Shown piece after piece: positions 36,114 through 45,295 of a stretch of DNA of 64,000 nt. The notes below the pieces were generated by a model. That model saw only the letters and a program-made list of their open reading frames with translations. It did not search any database and had not been told where the DNA came from. Within the stretch, counting starts at the first letter, position 1, and each line of letters opens with the position of its first letter. The translations under genes and the position numbers were made by a program. Origin of the DNA: Pseudogulbenkiania ferrooxidans 2002 (lineage in GTDB: Bacteria > Pseudomonadota > Gammaproteobacteria > Burkholderiales > Chromobacteriaceae); assembly GCF_000174355.1 (NCBI RefSeq), contig NZ_ACIS01000002.1:62001-126000 (forward strand), read 5' to 3'.

Positions 36114-36911
36114 TCATAGACAGCGCGCTGGAGCGATCATGCCACTGGTTGGCGAGCTGGGTTCGGCGCTGTAGAGCTTGCGCGGCATGCGCCCGGCGAG
36201 GTAGGCCTCGCGTCCGGCCCGCACGGCGTGCTTCATCGCGCTCGCCATCAGCACCGGCTGACGGGCGTGGGCGATGGCCGAGTTCATCAGCACCGCGTCG
36301 CAGCCCAGCTCCATTGCGATGGCGGCGTCCGAGGCCGTACCGACCCCGGCGTCAACCAGCACCGGCACTCGGGCGTTGTCGATGATCAGGCGCAGGTTCC
36401 ACGGGTTGAGGATACCCATGCCGGAGCCGATGATCGAGGCCAGGGGCATCACCGCGACGCAGCCGATCTCCTCCAGCCGCTTGGCCTGGATCGGGTCGTC
36501 CGAGCAGTAGACCATGACGTCGAAGCCTTCCTTCACCAGCGTTTCCGCCGCCTTGAGCGTTTCCGGCATGTTGGGATAGAGATTGCTGGGGTCGCCCAGC
36601 ACTTCGAGCTTGACCAGCGCGTGGCCGTCGAGCAGCTCGCGCGCCAGGCGCAGTGTGCGCACCGCGTCCTCGGCGGTGTAGCAGCCGGCGGTGTTGGGCA
36701 GCAGGGTGTACTGCGACGGCGGCAGCACGTCGAGCAGGCTTTGTTCGCCCGGGTGCTGGCCGATGTTGGTGCGACGGATCGCCACGGTGACGATCTCTGC
36801 GCCGGCGGCGTCCACCGCCTCGCGGGTTTCGGCGAAGTCCTTGTATTTGCCGGTGCCGACCAGGAGGCGCGAGGAATAGGCTTTGCCGGCGATGATGAGC
36901 GGGTCGTTCAT
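36114..36911 (-). CDS. thiG: Thiazole synthase ThiG
   Basis: A 265-residue TIM-barrel enzyme that builds the thiazole phosphate of thiamin from deoxyxylulose phosphate, the ThiS thiocarboxylate and dehydroglycine. Visible: [22 protein letters not shown], the Schiff-base lysine in [40 protein letters not shown] and a C-terminal [16 protein letters not shown]. It directly follows thiS (42 bp), the common pairing. No thiE, thiF or thiO is adjacent. Confidence 0.96.
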   Translation of the reverse strand: MNDPLIIAGKAYSSRLLVGTGKYKDFAETREAVDAAGAEIVTVAIRRTNIGQHPGEQSLLDVLPPSQYTLLPNTAGCYTAEDAVRTLRLARELLDGHALVKLEVLGDPSNLYPNMPETLKAAETLVKEGFDVMVYCSDDPIQAKRLEEIGCVAVMPLASIIGSGMGILNPWNLRLIIDNARVPVLVDAGVGTASDAAIAMELGCDAVLMNSAIAHARQPVLMASAMKHAVRAGREAYLAGRMPRKLYSAEPSSPTSGMIAPARCL

Positions 36912-36953
36912 GTCAGGTTTCCTTCGATAAGAGGGGTGGTAGACGATTCGTAC

Positions 36954-37157
36954 TCAGCCGCCACCTACGGCAATGATGATTTCCAGGAGGTCTCCCGCAG
37001 CGAGGGGCGTATCGTCGTAGCGGCTGCGTGGCAGGATTTCGCCGTTGCGCTCTATGGCGACACGCCGTCCTTGCAGCTCGAGACGTTCGAGCAGCTGGCG
37101 CAGCGTGAGCGGGGTAGTGAATTCGGTGGGATTGCCGTTGACCAGGATGGTCGGCAT
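36954..37157 (-). CDS. thiS: Sulfur carrier protein ThiS
   Basis: A 67-residue ubiquitin-fold protein: MPTILVNGNPTEFTTPLTL, LLERLELQGRRVAIERNGEILPRS, ending in IIIAVGGG with the essential GG tail. It is adenylated and thiocarboxylated to supply sulfur to ThiG. ATG 37157 has AAGGAGA upstream; the longer frame to 37220 runs into the preceding terminator region. A strong terminator lies 51 bp upstream, so thiS either has a very compact promoter or depends on readthrough. Confidence 0.95.
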   Translation of the reverse strand: MPTILVNGNPTEFTTPLTLRQLLERLELQGRRVAIERNGEILPRSRYDDTPLAAGDLLEIIIAVGGG

Positions 37158-37207
37158 GGAGCTTGTCTCCTTCATATGGCGGAATTCAGGCGGAAAAAGG
37201 GCAGACC

Positions 37208-37242
37208 AAAAAAACGCCATGCTCTACGAATAGAGCACGGCG
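37208..37242 (-). terminator. Intrinsic terminator between the GltI-type gene and thiS
   Basis: On the minus strand CGCCGTGCTCTA, TTCG loop, TAGAGCATGGCG (one G-T pair), then seven T. It would end transcripts coming from the binding-protein gene 100 nt after its stop. Confidence 0.92.
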
Positions 37243-37345
37243 GCTAACCAAGGACGGGTACGTGGTTAAAAATGGCGTCTTATAAAAGACACCCAAGGAA
37301 GCACGTCTGAGGACGTGAGAGGAGCTACAAGAAAACGGATGTCGA

Positions 37346-38251
37346 TCACAGCTGCTCGGCGGCTTTGTCGGTCGGTTTGGCGATCAGCGATTTCAGTCCA
37401 GACGACATGGGGAAGCGCATATTGATGCCTTTGGGCGGAATCGGGCTCTGGAACCACTTGGCATAGATCTTGTTGATTTCGCCGGACTTGAACAGGCCCT
37501 TGATGGTCTCGTCCACCACCTTTTTGAACTCGGGGTCTCCCTTGCGCATCATGCAGCCATAGTTCTCGAATGACTGCGGTTTGCCGGTTACGACCCACTC
37601 GTCGGGGTTCTTAGACTTGGCGATCTCGCCCGCCAGCAGAACGTCGTCCACCATGTAGGCGGCCGAACGGCCGGATTCCAGCATCAGGAAAGATTCACCG
37701 ATATCCTTGGCGGAAATGACGTTCATGCTCATCTGCTTTTCCGCATTCATCGCTCTGAGAAGGCGTTCGGATGTGGAGCCCGCGGTCACCACTACATTCT
37801 TGCCTTTCAGATCGGGAAACTCCTTGATGCCCGATGTTTTTCGGGTGAGCAGGCGGGTGCTGGCCGAGAAGTAGCCAACCGAGAAATCGATCTGTTGCTG
37901 GCGCTCTGGGTTGTTCGTGGTCGAGCCACACTCGAGGTCCACCGTGCCGTTCTGTACCAGAGGGATACGGGTTTGCGAGGTGACGAGGTTGGTCTTCACC
38001 TCGAGGTTCGGCATGTTCAGCTCTTTCTTGACCCGCTCGACCACGGCATTGGCGATTTCCCAGGAATAGCCAATCGGCTTCTGGTCGCTGCCGAGATAAG
38101 AAAAGGGAATGGAGGAATCTCGGTAGCCAAGAACGATGGTGCCCGATTCCTTGATTTTTTTTAGCGTGCCGCTTTCCCCCGCCGCGAAAGCAGGATGGGC
38201 GACGATAACGGCCAGAGCCGCTGCGGACATCAAGCTGGTAGACAAACGCAT
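37346..38251 (-). CDS. Orphan GltI-type amino acid ABC transporter binding protein
   Basis: A 301-residue periplasmic binding protein with the signal peptide MRLSTSLMSAAALAVIVAHPAFA and SBP_bac_3 motifs: GTIVLGYRDSSIPFSYL, GYSWEIANAV, VDLECGSTTNNPERQQQIDFSVGYF, NYGCMMRKGDPEFK. It is a close paralogue of the GltI at 53072-53977, and probably binds glutamate/aspartate or a related acidic compound. There is no permease or ATPase beside it, so it may feed GltJKL of the other cluster. AAAGGAG precedes ATG 38251. It is last in a minus-strand set with decarboxylase, dehydrogenase and MHS genes. Confidence 0.92.
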   Translation of the reverse strand: MRLSTSLMSAAALAVIVAHPAFAAGESGTLKKIKESGTIVLGYRDSSIPFSYLGSDQKPIGYSWEIANAVVERVKKELNMPNLEVKTNLVTSQTRIPLVQNGTVDLECGSTTNNPERQQQIDFSVGYFSASTRLLTRKTSGIKEFPDLKGKNVVVTAGSTSERLLRAMNAEKQMSMNVISAKDIGESFLMLESGRSAAYMVDDVLLAGEIAKSKNPDEWVVTGKPQSFENYGCMMRKGDPEFKKVVDETIKGLFKSGEINKIYAKWFQSPIPPKGINMRFPMSSGLKSLIAKPTDKAAEQL

Positions 38252-38351
38252 GGGAAATTCTCCTTTGTTGACAACGTTATGTAGGGGCCTTGAGACGCTT
38301 GGGCTTCTGTGTCCCGAATGGTCGGTCCCGAAGACGGCTTGCAAATGCGAT

Positions 38352-39029
38352 TTACCTGGCTGAAATAGGCGGCCTGAGAGCTGCTTCGAGGTGTTTTTTC
38401 ACGGTGGCTTGCAATTCGACGAGCTTGCTGTTGAAAAAATGGTTGGCGTCTGGAATGGCGACGACCGTGAGCGCTTGGGGTCGGGCCCAATCCATGACCT
38501 GTGCCAGAGGCACGACTTCGTCATTTTCGCCATGGATCACAATGGCGTCTTGTGGGGCGGCCGGTGTGTCATAGGCCCGCTCGCCGCCGATGACCCCGAA
38601 TGGGGTGCCGATCAGGACCAGGGCGGATAACGGGTGGCGACTTTTGTCCAGCCGCTCCGCCACTTTCGCCTGCACATAGGCGCCGAATGAAAATCCCACG
38701 AGGATCAGGCTGGCCGGGGAGCTGGCTTCGGCAAAGGCATGCACCACGGCCAAGGTGTCGTCGACTTCTCCGACGCCCATATCGTGCGTGCCTGCCGTTT
38801 GGCCGACGCCACGGAAGTTGGGACGTAAGGCGACATACCCCATGGCTTGCAGTAGGCGTGCGAGCTGGTGAGGGATCTTGTGTTGGGCCGTGCCGCCAAG
38901 CAGAGGGTGGGGGTGAGTGATGACGGCAACACCTTTGGGTGAGCCCTCGGGCTTGTCGCACAACACCTCGATCAGGCCGGCGCTTCCCTGAAGCAGGACC
39001 TTGTCTGGCAACGATGTTACGGTATTCAT
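38352..39029 (-). CDS. COG2945-type alpha/beta hydrolase
   Basis: A 225-residue predicted serine hydrolase: VAVITHPHPLLGGTAQHKIPHQLARLLQAMGYVALRPNFRGVGQTAG, the nucleophile elbow LILVGFSFGAYVQA, IHGENDEVVPLAQVMDW, and IPDANHFFNSKLVEL with the catalytic His. The family is common in proteobacteria; its substrates are unknown. ATG 39029 or 39053 are both possible. It lies 43 bp after the MHS carrier gene and is probably in the same operon. Confidence 0.85.
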   Translation of the reverse strand: MNTVTSLPDKVLLQGSAGLIEVLCDKPEGSPKGVAVITHPHPLLGGTAQHKIPHQLARLLQAMGYVALRPNFRGVGQTAGTHDMGVGEVDDTLAVVHAFAEASSPASLILVGFSFGAYVQAKVAERLDKSRHPLSALVLIGTPFGVIGGERAYDTPAAPQDAIVIHGENDEVVPLAQVMDWARPQALTVVAIPDANHFFNSKLVELQATVKKHLEAALRPPISAR

Positions 39030-39072
39030 GTCCAACGACACCTTATATCCCATCTGAAGTTATTAAATCCGC

Positions 39073-40383
39073 TCAACTGCCGTCACGGAGGTAGCCCTCG
39101 CGAGACGTTTCACGCATGCGGTACGCAACGAGGGTGGCAATGGCTGCCAGGATCGTGACGTACCAGGCGAAGGTGGATTCCATCTCCATGGACTTGAGCA
39201 GCAGTGCGACGTATTCGGCCGAGCCGCCGAAAATCGCATTGGCGATGGCGTAGGAGAGCCCGACGCCCAGTGCCCGTATTTCGGTCGGGAACATCTCGGC
39301 TTTGATCACTCCGCTGATCGAGGTGTAAAAGCTGATGACCAACAGCCCTGCCGTGATCAGGCCGAACGCGCCATACGGATTGGTGATGTCCTTGAGTGAG
39401 TGCAGCAACGGGACCGTGCATAGAGTGGCCAAGACGCCGAAGATGATCATCGACGTGCGCCGGCCGATGCGATCGGACAGGGCGCCGAACACGGGTTGGG
39501 CCAGCATGAACACGATGAGCGAGGCGGTCATGACATTGCTGGCGGTCTTGGCCTGCATGCCGGCAGTATTCACCAGGTACTTCTGCATGTACGTGGTGAA
39601 GGTGTAGTAGAACAACGACCCGCCGGCCGTGAAGCCAAAGACAGTGAGAAGCGCACGCTTGTGCTTCAGCAGCTCGCGAATCGTCCCGGCCTCCGGGCGA
39701 TGGCGCGTGTTGGCGTCGGCGGTTTCGTGCAAGGATTTGCGCAGATAAAGTGCTACCACGGCCGCGGCGGCGCCAATCGCAAAGGGAATGCGCCAGCCCC
39801 AGGCCTTGAGCTCGATGTTGGTCAGGAAATGCTGCAGAACCAGCAGGACGAACAGGGCAACGACTTGACCGCCAATCACTGTGACGTACTGGAACGAGGA
39901 GTAAAAGCCCCGTTTTCCTTCGGTGGCTACCTCGCTCATATAGGTGGCACTGGTGCCGTACTCGCCGCCAACCGACAGGCCTTGCAACAGCCGGGCCAGC
40001 AGCAGCAGGGCGGGGGCCGCCATGCCGATTTCGGCATAAGTTGGTACCACGGCAATCATGAGTGAACCAAAGCACATCATCAAAACCGAAATCATCATCG
40101 ATGATCGTCTGCCGTATTTGTCGGCGATGTAGCCGAACACCCAGCCGCCGACAGGTCGCATCAGAAAACCGGCGGCAAAGACGCCCGCAGTGTTCAGCAG
40201 TTGGGTCGTGGGGTTGTCGCTCGGAAAGAAGGCCGGTGCAAAATATAGAGCGCAGAACGAGTAAACGAAGAAGTCATACCACTCCACCAGGTTGCCGGAA
40301 GAGGCGCTGAGAATGGCGTAGATTCGACGCCGCTCCACGGCGGGGCGGGGGATGACTTCTTCGGTAAGGCTTTGAACTGCCAT
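39073..40383 (-). CDS. MFS transporter, metabolite:proton symporter (MHS/KgtP) family
   Basis: A 436-residue, 12-helix carrier: [81 protein letters not shown], and later [26 protein letters not shown]. Relatives carry 2-oxoglutarate, shikimate, citrate or proline/betaine. Here the neighbours suggest a 2-oxo acid or organic acid. ATG 40383 is chosen for its AAGGAGAG; the frame is open to 40425. Confidence 0.93.
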   Translation of the reverse strand: MAVQSLTEEVIPRPAVERRRIYAILSASSGNLVEWYDFFVYSFCALYFAPAFFPSDNPTTQLLNTAGVFAAGFLMRPVGGWVFGYIADKYGRRSSMMISVLMMCFGSLMIAVVPTYAEIGMAAPALLLLARLLQGLSVGGEYGTSATYMSEVATEGKRGFYSSFQYVTVIGGQVVALFVLLVLQHFLTNIELKAWGWRIPFAIGAAAAVVALYLRKSLHETADANTRHRPEAGTIRELLKHKRALLTVFGFTAGGSLFYYTFTTYMQKYLVNTAGMQAKTASNVMTASLIVFMLAQPVFGALSDRIGRRTSMIIFGVLATLCTVPLLHSLKDITNPYGAFGLITAGLLVISFYTSISGVIKAEMFPTEIRALGVGLSYAIANAIFGGSAEYVALLLKSMEMESTFAWYVTILAAIATLVAYRMRETSREGYLRDGS

Positions 40384-40493
40384 TGATGTCTCTCCTTTAT
40401 TTCTCAGTGATGCACCGGTCTTCATTGCCGTTATGTGCGTTTACGGATGCTGCGGTTACTCCAGGTTGTTGCGGTAATGGGGCCGGATGTGGG

Positions 40494-41972
40494 TTATCGG
40501 ATCACGAACGGATTGCCGGTTTCGGCACCGGTATTGATCCAGACGCTCTTCCTCTGTAGGTATTCATTGACCGCATCGATGCCGTTTTCCCGTCCGATGC
40601 CGGAGTCCTTGTAACCGCCGAATGGCGACATATAGCTGACCGCGCGGTAAGTGTTGATCCATACCGTGCCCGCTTGGATGCGCTCAGACATGCGGAAGGC
40701 TCTGCCCATGTCCTGCGTCCACACCCCGGCACCCAAGCCGAAGCGGACATCGTTGGCGATCGCCACAGCTTCCTGTTCGTCCTTGAAACGGATGATGGAG
40801 AGCACCGGGCCGAACACTTCTTCCTGCGCGATGCGCATGTCGTTTTGCACATTGGTGAAGACGGTCGGCTCGACGAACCAGCCCTTACCGCATTCAGGCC
40901 GTTGGGCCGCGCCTCCACCCAGCACCAGCGTGGCGCCTTCCTGCTTGGCGATATCGATGTAGCTCAGCACCTTCTCGAACTGGGGTGGTGTGGTGATGGG
41001 GCCGACCTGAGTCGCCGGATCCATCGGGTCACCCATGCGCGCGGTCTTGGCCAGAGCGAGCAGGCGCTCGACGATTTCGTCGTGGATCGAGTCCTGCACC
41101 AGCAGACGGGAGCCCGCGATACAGGTCTGGCCGGTGGCAGCAAAGATGCCAGAGATGGCGCCGTTGACGGCATCATCCAGATTGGCGTCAGCGAAAATGA
41201 TGTTCGGCGACTTGCCGCCTAGTTCCAGGCTGACGTGCTTAAAATCACGCGCCGCCTGTTCGCTGATACGGCGGCCGGTCGAATCGGCCCCGGTGAAGGT
41301 GACCTTGCGCACCAACGGATGGGCCACCAGCTCGCTGCCGACCTCGTTGCCGAAACCGGTCACCACGTTGACCACGCCGGGTGGAATGCCTGCTTCGGAC
41401 ACGAGTTTGGCTAGGGCGACCGTCGAGGCGGAGGTGAATTCAGACGGCTTGATCACCACCGTGCAGCCGGCGGCCAAGGCCGGCGCCAACTTCCAGGCCA
41501 GCAACATCAGCGGTGAGTTCCACGGCGTGATGATGGCCACGACGCCGAGCGGCTCATCGCGCGTGAAATTGAAGTAGCCTTTCTTGTCGATGGGGATGAC
41601 GCTGCCCTGCAGCTTGTCCGCCAGGCCGCCGTAATAGCGGAACCACTGGGGGACGTAGTTGAGCTGGGCGCGCATCTCGGAGAAGAGCTTGCCGTTGTCA
41701 CGCACTTCGATGCGTGCCAGTTCTTCGGCATGCTCGGCGATCAGGTCGCCAAGACGATGCAGCAGCAAGCCGCGTGCGCTGGCCGACAGCTCTGGCCAGG
41801 GGCCTTGGGTAAAGGCGCGTTGCGCGGCCTGGACCGCCTGTTCGACATCGGCGGCGTTGCCGCGGGCGATCTCGGCCCAAGGCTCACCGGTGTAGGGGTT
41901 CTCGGTGGTAAACCATTCACCGCCGCTGGGCTCACGCAAGTCACCGTCGATGAATAACGCGTAGCGTTCCAT
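40494..41972 (-). CDS. NAD(P)-dependent aldehyde dehydrogenase
   Basis: A 492-residue aldehyde dehydrogenase. NAD-binding GVVAIITPWNSPLMLLAWKLAPALAAGCTVVIKPSEFTS, general base Glu in SLELGGKSPN, catalytic Cys in TGQTCIAGSR, and EEVFGPVLSI. It oxidises an aldehyde to the carboxylic acid. Directly downstream of a split 2-oxoacid decarboxylase, it is most simply the second step: 2-oxo acid to aldehyde to acid. The chain length or headgroup (for example sulfo-, phosphono- or simple carboxy-aldehyde) cannot be read from the sequence. Confidence 0.93.
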   Translation of the reverse strand: MERYALFIDGDLREPSGGEWFTTENPYTGEPWAEIARGNAADVEQAVQAAQRAFTQGPWPELSASARGLLLHRLGDLIAEHAEELARIEVRDNGKLFSEMRAQLNYVPQWFRYYGGLADKLQGSVIPIDKKGYFNFTRDEPLGVVAIITPWNSPLMLLAWKLAPALAAGCTVVIKPSEFTSASTVALAKLVSEAGIPPGVVNVVTGFGNEVGSELVAHPLVRKVTFTGADSTGRRISEQAARDFKHVSLELGGKSPNIIFADANLDDAVNGAISGIFAATGQTCIAGSRLLVQDSIHDEIVERLLALAKTARMGDPMDPATQVGPITTPPQFEKVLSYIDIAKQEGATLVLGGGAAQRPECGKGWFVEPTVFTNVQNDMRIAQEEVFGPVLSIIRFKDEQEAVAIANDVRFGLGAGVWTQDMGRAFRMSERIQAGTVWINTYRAVSYMSPFGGYKDSGIGRENGIDAVNEYLQRKSVWINTGAETGNPFVIR

Positions 41973-42060
41973 AGGTGCCTCAAAGTTGGTTGGCTAAAAA
42001 TGAATTGGAAAGCGTGCCTCGATGGCGCACGCGGGGCGTGCGCCATGGGGTAGGGGACGA

Positions 42061-42651
42061 TCAGAACGGTTTGAAGCCGAGGGCTTCGCGGAAGCGGTTC
42101 TTCACGTACACCCCATCGCGCGGCGGCAGCGCGCGCGGCGGTTCCGCGGCCGTGATCGCCACTTGGGCAAAGACGGTGCCGGCGCGGGCATTGGCGCGCT
42201 CGGCGATCTTGGCGGTATCGGCAACATCGCCGACATGGAAGGCATCCTCGATGCTGCAGCCCTTGGCCACGGCGACGAGGTCCGTACCCAGGCTGCTGTG
42301 GCTCTGTTGCATGCCGGTTTCGCCGAAGTGGCCGTTGTCCAGTACCACGATGGTCAGGTTGGCCGGCTGTTTGGCGCCGACGGTGGCGAGGCTGCCGATG
42401 CCCATCAGTTGCTCGCCGTCGCCGGTGATGACGACGACCGATTTGTCGGGCTGGGCCAGCGCCAGGCCGAGCGCTAGCGAGGTGGAGCCACCCATGGCAC
42501 CCCATAGGTAGAAGTTCTCGGGACGATCGCCGGCGGCGAAAACGTCGTAGGAGGCCGAACCGAGACCGGTGACGATCAGGGCGTCCGGCAGTTGCGCGAT
42601 CAGCTTTGCAACGAATTCACGGCGATCGATGGTGTGTTCACGCAGGCTCAT
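42061..42651 (-). CDS. ThDP-binding (beta/PP) subunit of a split 2-oxoacid decarboxylase, ComE-like
   Basis: A 196-residue protein equal to the C-terminal ThDP-binding half of sulfopyruvate/phosphonopyruvate-type decarboxylases. ThDP/Mg motif GDGEQLMGIGSLATVGAKQP ending VVLDN, with NFYLWGAMGGSTSLALGLALA before it. ATG 42651 overlaps the last base of the TGA of the alpha subunit gene, so the two are coupled. With the alpha subunit it should decarboxylate a 2-oxo acid to an aldehyde. It is followed by the aldehyde dehydrogenase after 88 bp. Confidence 0.88.
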   Translation of the reverse strand: MSLREHTIDRREFVAKLIAQLPDALIVTGLGSASYDVFAAGDRPENFYLWGAMGGSTSLALGLALAQPDKSVVVITGDGEQLMGIGSLATVGAKQPANLTIVVLDNGHFGETGMQQSHSSLGTDLVAVAKGCSIEDAFHVGDVADTAKIAERANARAGTVFAQVAITAAEPPRALPPRDGVYVKNRFREALGFKPF

Positions 42652-43187
42652 CAGTTTCTCTCCCATTTCTTACGGCCGATCAGGCTTTGCGACAGCAGCA
42701 CGGCCACTTGCTCGCCGGCTTGGAACACCGCATCGTAGGCGGCGCTCACGATTTCACCCACGTTCTCCGGGTCATCTGCACGCATCACAGTGATGCCCAT
42801 CAGTTCCAGCGCGCCCTGGGTGTTCTTGCCCATCGGGCCTTGCCACGGGTTGAATTCGGCGTATTCGCCACGCATGGTGACGAGGGTGAGAAACGGGAAA
42901 CGACAGCTTTCCAGCAGCGAGAACATGTTCACGCAGTTGCCCACGCCGCTGCTCTGCATCAGCAGCACCGCGCGCTGGCCGCCGAGCCACGCGCCACTGA
43001 CCAGGGCAACCCCTTCTTCCTCGGTGGTGAGCACCACGTCCTGAATCTCCGGGTCGGCAATGGCACTACGGATGACATGGGAGTGGCCGGCGTCTGGAAC
43101 ATAGACGATCTGATGTACGCCACCTTCCTTCAGCACCTTGAAAATTTCCTGTTGCCACTGCGGTGGCTGTACTGCGGTCGAGCTCAT
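42651..43187 (-). CDS. Pyr-domain (alpha) subunit of a split 2-oxoacid decarboxylase, ComD-like
   Basis: A 178-residue protein matching the N-terminal pyrimidine-binding half: EIFKVLKEGGVHQIVYVPDAGHSHVI, VVLTTEEEGVALVSGAWLGG (activating Glu), AVLLMQSSGVGNCVNMFSLLESCRFPFLTLVTMRGEYAEFNPWQGPMG. The GVGN...S.l pattern is that of sulfopyruvate decarboxylase alpha and phosphonopyruvate decarboxylase. The start ATG 43187 has GGAG upstream. It is the promoter-proximal gene of the minus-strand set and is divergent from a LysR gene 110 bp away. Confidence 0.88.
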   Translation of the reverse strand: MSSTAVQPPQWQQEIFKVLKEGGVHQIVYVPDAGHSHVIRSAIADPEIQDVVLTTEEEGVALVSGAWLGGQRAVLLMQSSGVGNCVNMFSLLESCRFPFLTLVTMRGEYAEFNPWQGPMGKNTQGALELMGITVMRADDPENVGEIVSAAYDAVFQAGEQVAVLLSQSLIGRKKWERN

Positions 43188-43297
43188 ACGTTTCTCCACG
43201 TGCGATATGTCTAGGTATCCTAATCTGTGATATCTTGGTTTTTGAAATAACAAATTTTGATGGGTTCATCAGCGTTCTAGATACCTGAAGGAGGCGT

Positions 43298-44248
43298 ATG
43301 GACATCAAGCAACTGCGTGCCTTGATCGCTGTGGCGGAAACGGGAAGCGTGACGCGGGCGGCGGAAATGCTCCACGTGGTGCAGCCGGCCGTGTCGCGCC
43401 AACTGCGGCTCTTGGAAGAGGATATCGGCGCCGCCCTGTTCGAACGCGGGCGCTACGGCATGGAGTTGACCGAGCAGGGGGAGATTCTGGCCGAGTACAC
43501 GCGCCGGGCCTTGCGTGAGCTCGACCGTGCCCGTGCGGAAATCCAGCCGACCTCCGCCACGATCCAGGGTATTGTCACGATTGGTCTGCTACCCAGCACT
43601 GCCGACTTGCTGGCGAGCCCGTTGCTGACGACCGTGTCGTCGCTCTATCCGGGGGTGCGGCTGCGCATTTCTATCGGCTTCGCCGGGCACCTGCAGAACT
43701 GGTTGGAAAGCGGGGAGGTCGATGCGGCGCTGCTGTACGATCCCAAGCCGTCGCCCATGTTGAACGTGTCGCCGCTGCTGGAGGAGAATTTATGGGTGGT
43801 CGGGCCGGCCTCGTCCAATTTCGCGGCCGAGCGGCCGGTGAGCTTGGCCGAATTGGCGGGGGTGCCGCTGATCCTGCCGAGTGCGCCTCATGCGTTGCGC
43901 ACGCTGGTCGAGCACGCGTTCGCCCTTGCCAAGCAGGAGGTGAAAGTGGTGGTGGAAACCAATGCGATGAGCGTTCAGCGCAACTTGGTGCTGGCTGGTC
44001 ATGGGCTGACCATTCTACCCAGCATCGCAGTGGCCGACGACATTGCCCGGGGCTTGCTGAAGGCCGCGCCGCTAACTTCCCCCGAACTGCAGCGGAAAAT
44101 CGTGCTGGCCCTGCCCAACACGCGACGGGTGACGCTGGCCGTCAGTTGCGTCGTCAAGGCGCTAACTTCCGAAATAAAAAACGCCATCGATCGAGGCGAC
44201 TGGACGGCGGCGCACTGGGTAGCCGAGGAGTCCCACGCAAGTCGTTAA
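43298..44248 (+). CDS. LysR-family regulator, divergent from the decarboxylase operon
   Basis: A 316-residue LysR regulator of the Nac/Cbl-like branch: MDIKQLRALIAVAETGSVTRAAEMLHVVQPAVSRQLRLLEEDIGAALFERG, effector domain from GIVTIGLLPSTADLLASPL. Good ribosome site (AAGGAGG). The divergent position makes it the probable regulator of the decarboxylase-dehydrogenase-MHS genes. The intergenic region holds an AGGTATC/GATACCT inverted repeat (43213-43219 and 43280-43286) that may be part of the control site. Confidence 0.92.
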   Translation: MDIKQLRALIAVAETGSVTRAAEMLHVVQPAVSRQLRLLEEDIGAALFERGRYGMELTEQGEILAEYTRRALRELDRARAEIQPTSATIQGIVTIGLLPSTADLLASPLLTTVSSLYPGVRLRISIGFAGHLQNWLESGEVDAALLYDPKPSPMLNVSPLLEENLWVVGPASSNFAAERPVSLAELAGVPLILPSAPHALRTLVEHAFALAKQEVKVVVETNAMSVQRNLVLAGHGLTILPSIAVADDIARGLLKAAPLTSPELQRKIVLALPNTRRVTLAVSCVVKALTSEIKNAIDRGDWTAAHWVAEESHASR

Positions 44249-44288
44249 TGTCCCTGGTTCGCCACCACCGGACGTGTGCCCGGCTCGC

Positions 44289-45191
44289 TCATGCTCCAGC
44301 CCGCTCCGACGCCAGTATCTCGATGACGGTATCCACCAGAGGATTGTTCCGCGCTGTGCTCCAGGCCACGGCCGTGGTCACGACATTAACGTTTTCCAGC
44401 AAGGGCCGCACCACGACGTTGGCCGGGGCGAGCTGTTCCAGCGCCCGTGGCACCAGCGCGATGCCCTGACCGCAACCGACGAAGGCGATCTGGGACGACA
44501 CCGAGCGCACCTCGTGCAGGATGCGAGGCGAAAAGCCGTGGCCTCGGCAGGACGACACAAGGCTATCGAAATGCACTGGGCTGACTTGCCGCGAGAACAT
44601 CACGAAACTCTCTTCGGCCAACTCCGCCAGTCTGATGCCCGGCCGCTCGGCGAGCGGATGGTTGCGTGGGAGCGCCACCGCCAGCTTGTCCTCCATGAGC
44701 GGCATCGTCCGGATCGTCGTCCCCAGATCCCCTTCCAATCGGGCAAATGCCAGATCAATATCCCCGGCTTCCAACGCGGGAAGGGCTTCCACACTATCGA
44801 TTTCCTTCACCGACACCGTGAGCATCGGGTAGTCGGCTTTCAGCTTCTCGATCAAGGCGGGCAGCACATCCAGCATGGCCGAGGTGATGGCGCCGATGGT
44901 CAGCACGCCGGTCTGTCCGCCTGCCGCCTCCCGGACCGCTAGCTCCAGCCGCTCCAGTTGCTCGGCGAATTTGCGCACCGCAGGCAGGATGGCGGCCCCA
45001 ACCGGGGTGAGCTGCGCGCCACGGCGTGAGCGCTCGAACAGCTTCACCTTCAGGGCCTGTTCCAGTACCTGGATCTGTTCGGTCAGCGGGGGTTGCGACA
45101 TCCCCAGGCGTTTGGCGGCGCGGCCGAAATGCTGCTCCTCGGCGACCGCGAGAAACAGCCAGAGATGTCGTATGAGTCGGAAGTTGATCAT
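44289..45191 (-). CDS. LysR-family regulator, divergent from the RraA operon
   Basis: A 300-residue LysR regulator: LIRHLWLFLAVAEEQHFGRAAKRLGMSQPPLTEQIQVLEQALKVKLFERSRRGAQLTPVG, effector domain from GVLTIGAITSAMLDVLPALIEKL. The helix-turn-helix is of the BenM/CatM-like type (EEQHFGRAAKRLGMSQPPLTEQI). It starts 105 bp from the first rraA-family gene and the space between contains paired direct repeats, so it very probably controls that operon and itself. Confidence 0.92.
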   Translation of the reverse strand: MINFRLIRHLWLFLAVAEEQHFGRAAKRLGMSQPPLTEQIQVLEQALKVKLFERSRRGAQLTPVGAAILPAVRKFAEQLERLELAVREAAGGQTGVLTIGAITSAMLDVLPALIEKLKADYPMLTVSVKEIDSVEALPALEAGDIDLAFARLEGDLGTTIRTMPLMEDKLAVALPRNHPLAERPGIRLAELAEESFVMFSRQVSPVHFDSLVSSCRGHGFSPRILHEVRSVSSQIAFVGCGQGIALVPRALEQLAPANVVVRPLLENVNVVTTAVAWSTARNNPLVDTVIEILASERAGA

Positions 45192-45209
45192 GGCTTATTG
45201 ATAGTTTAG

Positions 45210-45250
45210 ACGTATCGAAACATTCCATTCTTCGGAATTTACGTATCGAA
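45210..45250. promoter_or_regulatory. Probable LysR operator of the RraA operon
   Basis: Direct repeats ACGTATCGAA at 45210-45219 and 45241-45250 are 31 bp apart (three helix turns). Between them lies ATTCC-N7-GGAAT (45222-45238), a T-N11-A-type LysR box. A diverged copy of the same arrangement is found at 61806-61858. Confidence 0.65.
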
Positions 45251-45295
45251 CTGTAAGCCTGAAAGTACAGGGACCGCAACACTTGTCACGGAGAC

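Noticed and set aside
37158-37345. TPP riboswitch upstream of thiS
   Set aside because: The conserved CTGAGA and ACCTGATCTGG-type cores are not found on the minus strand; only small hairpins are visible.
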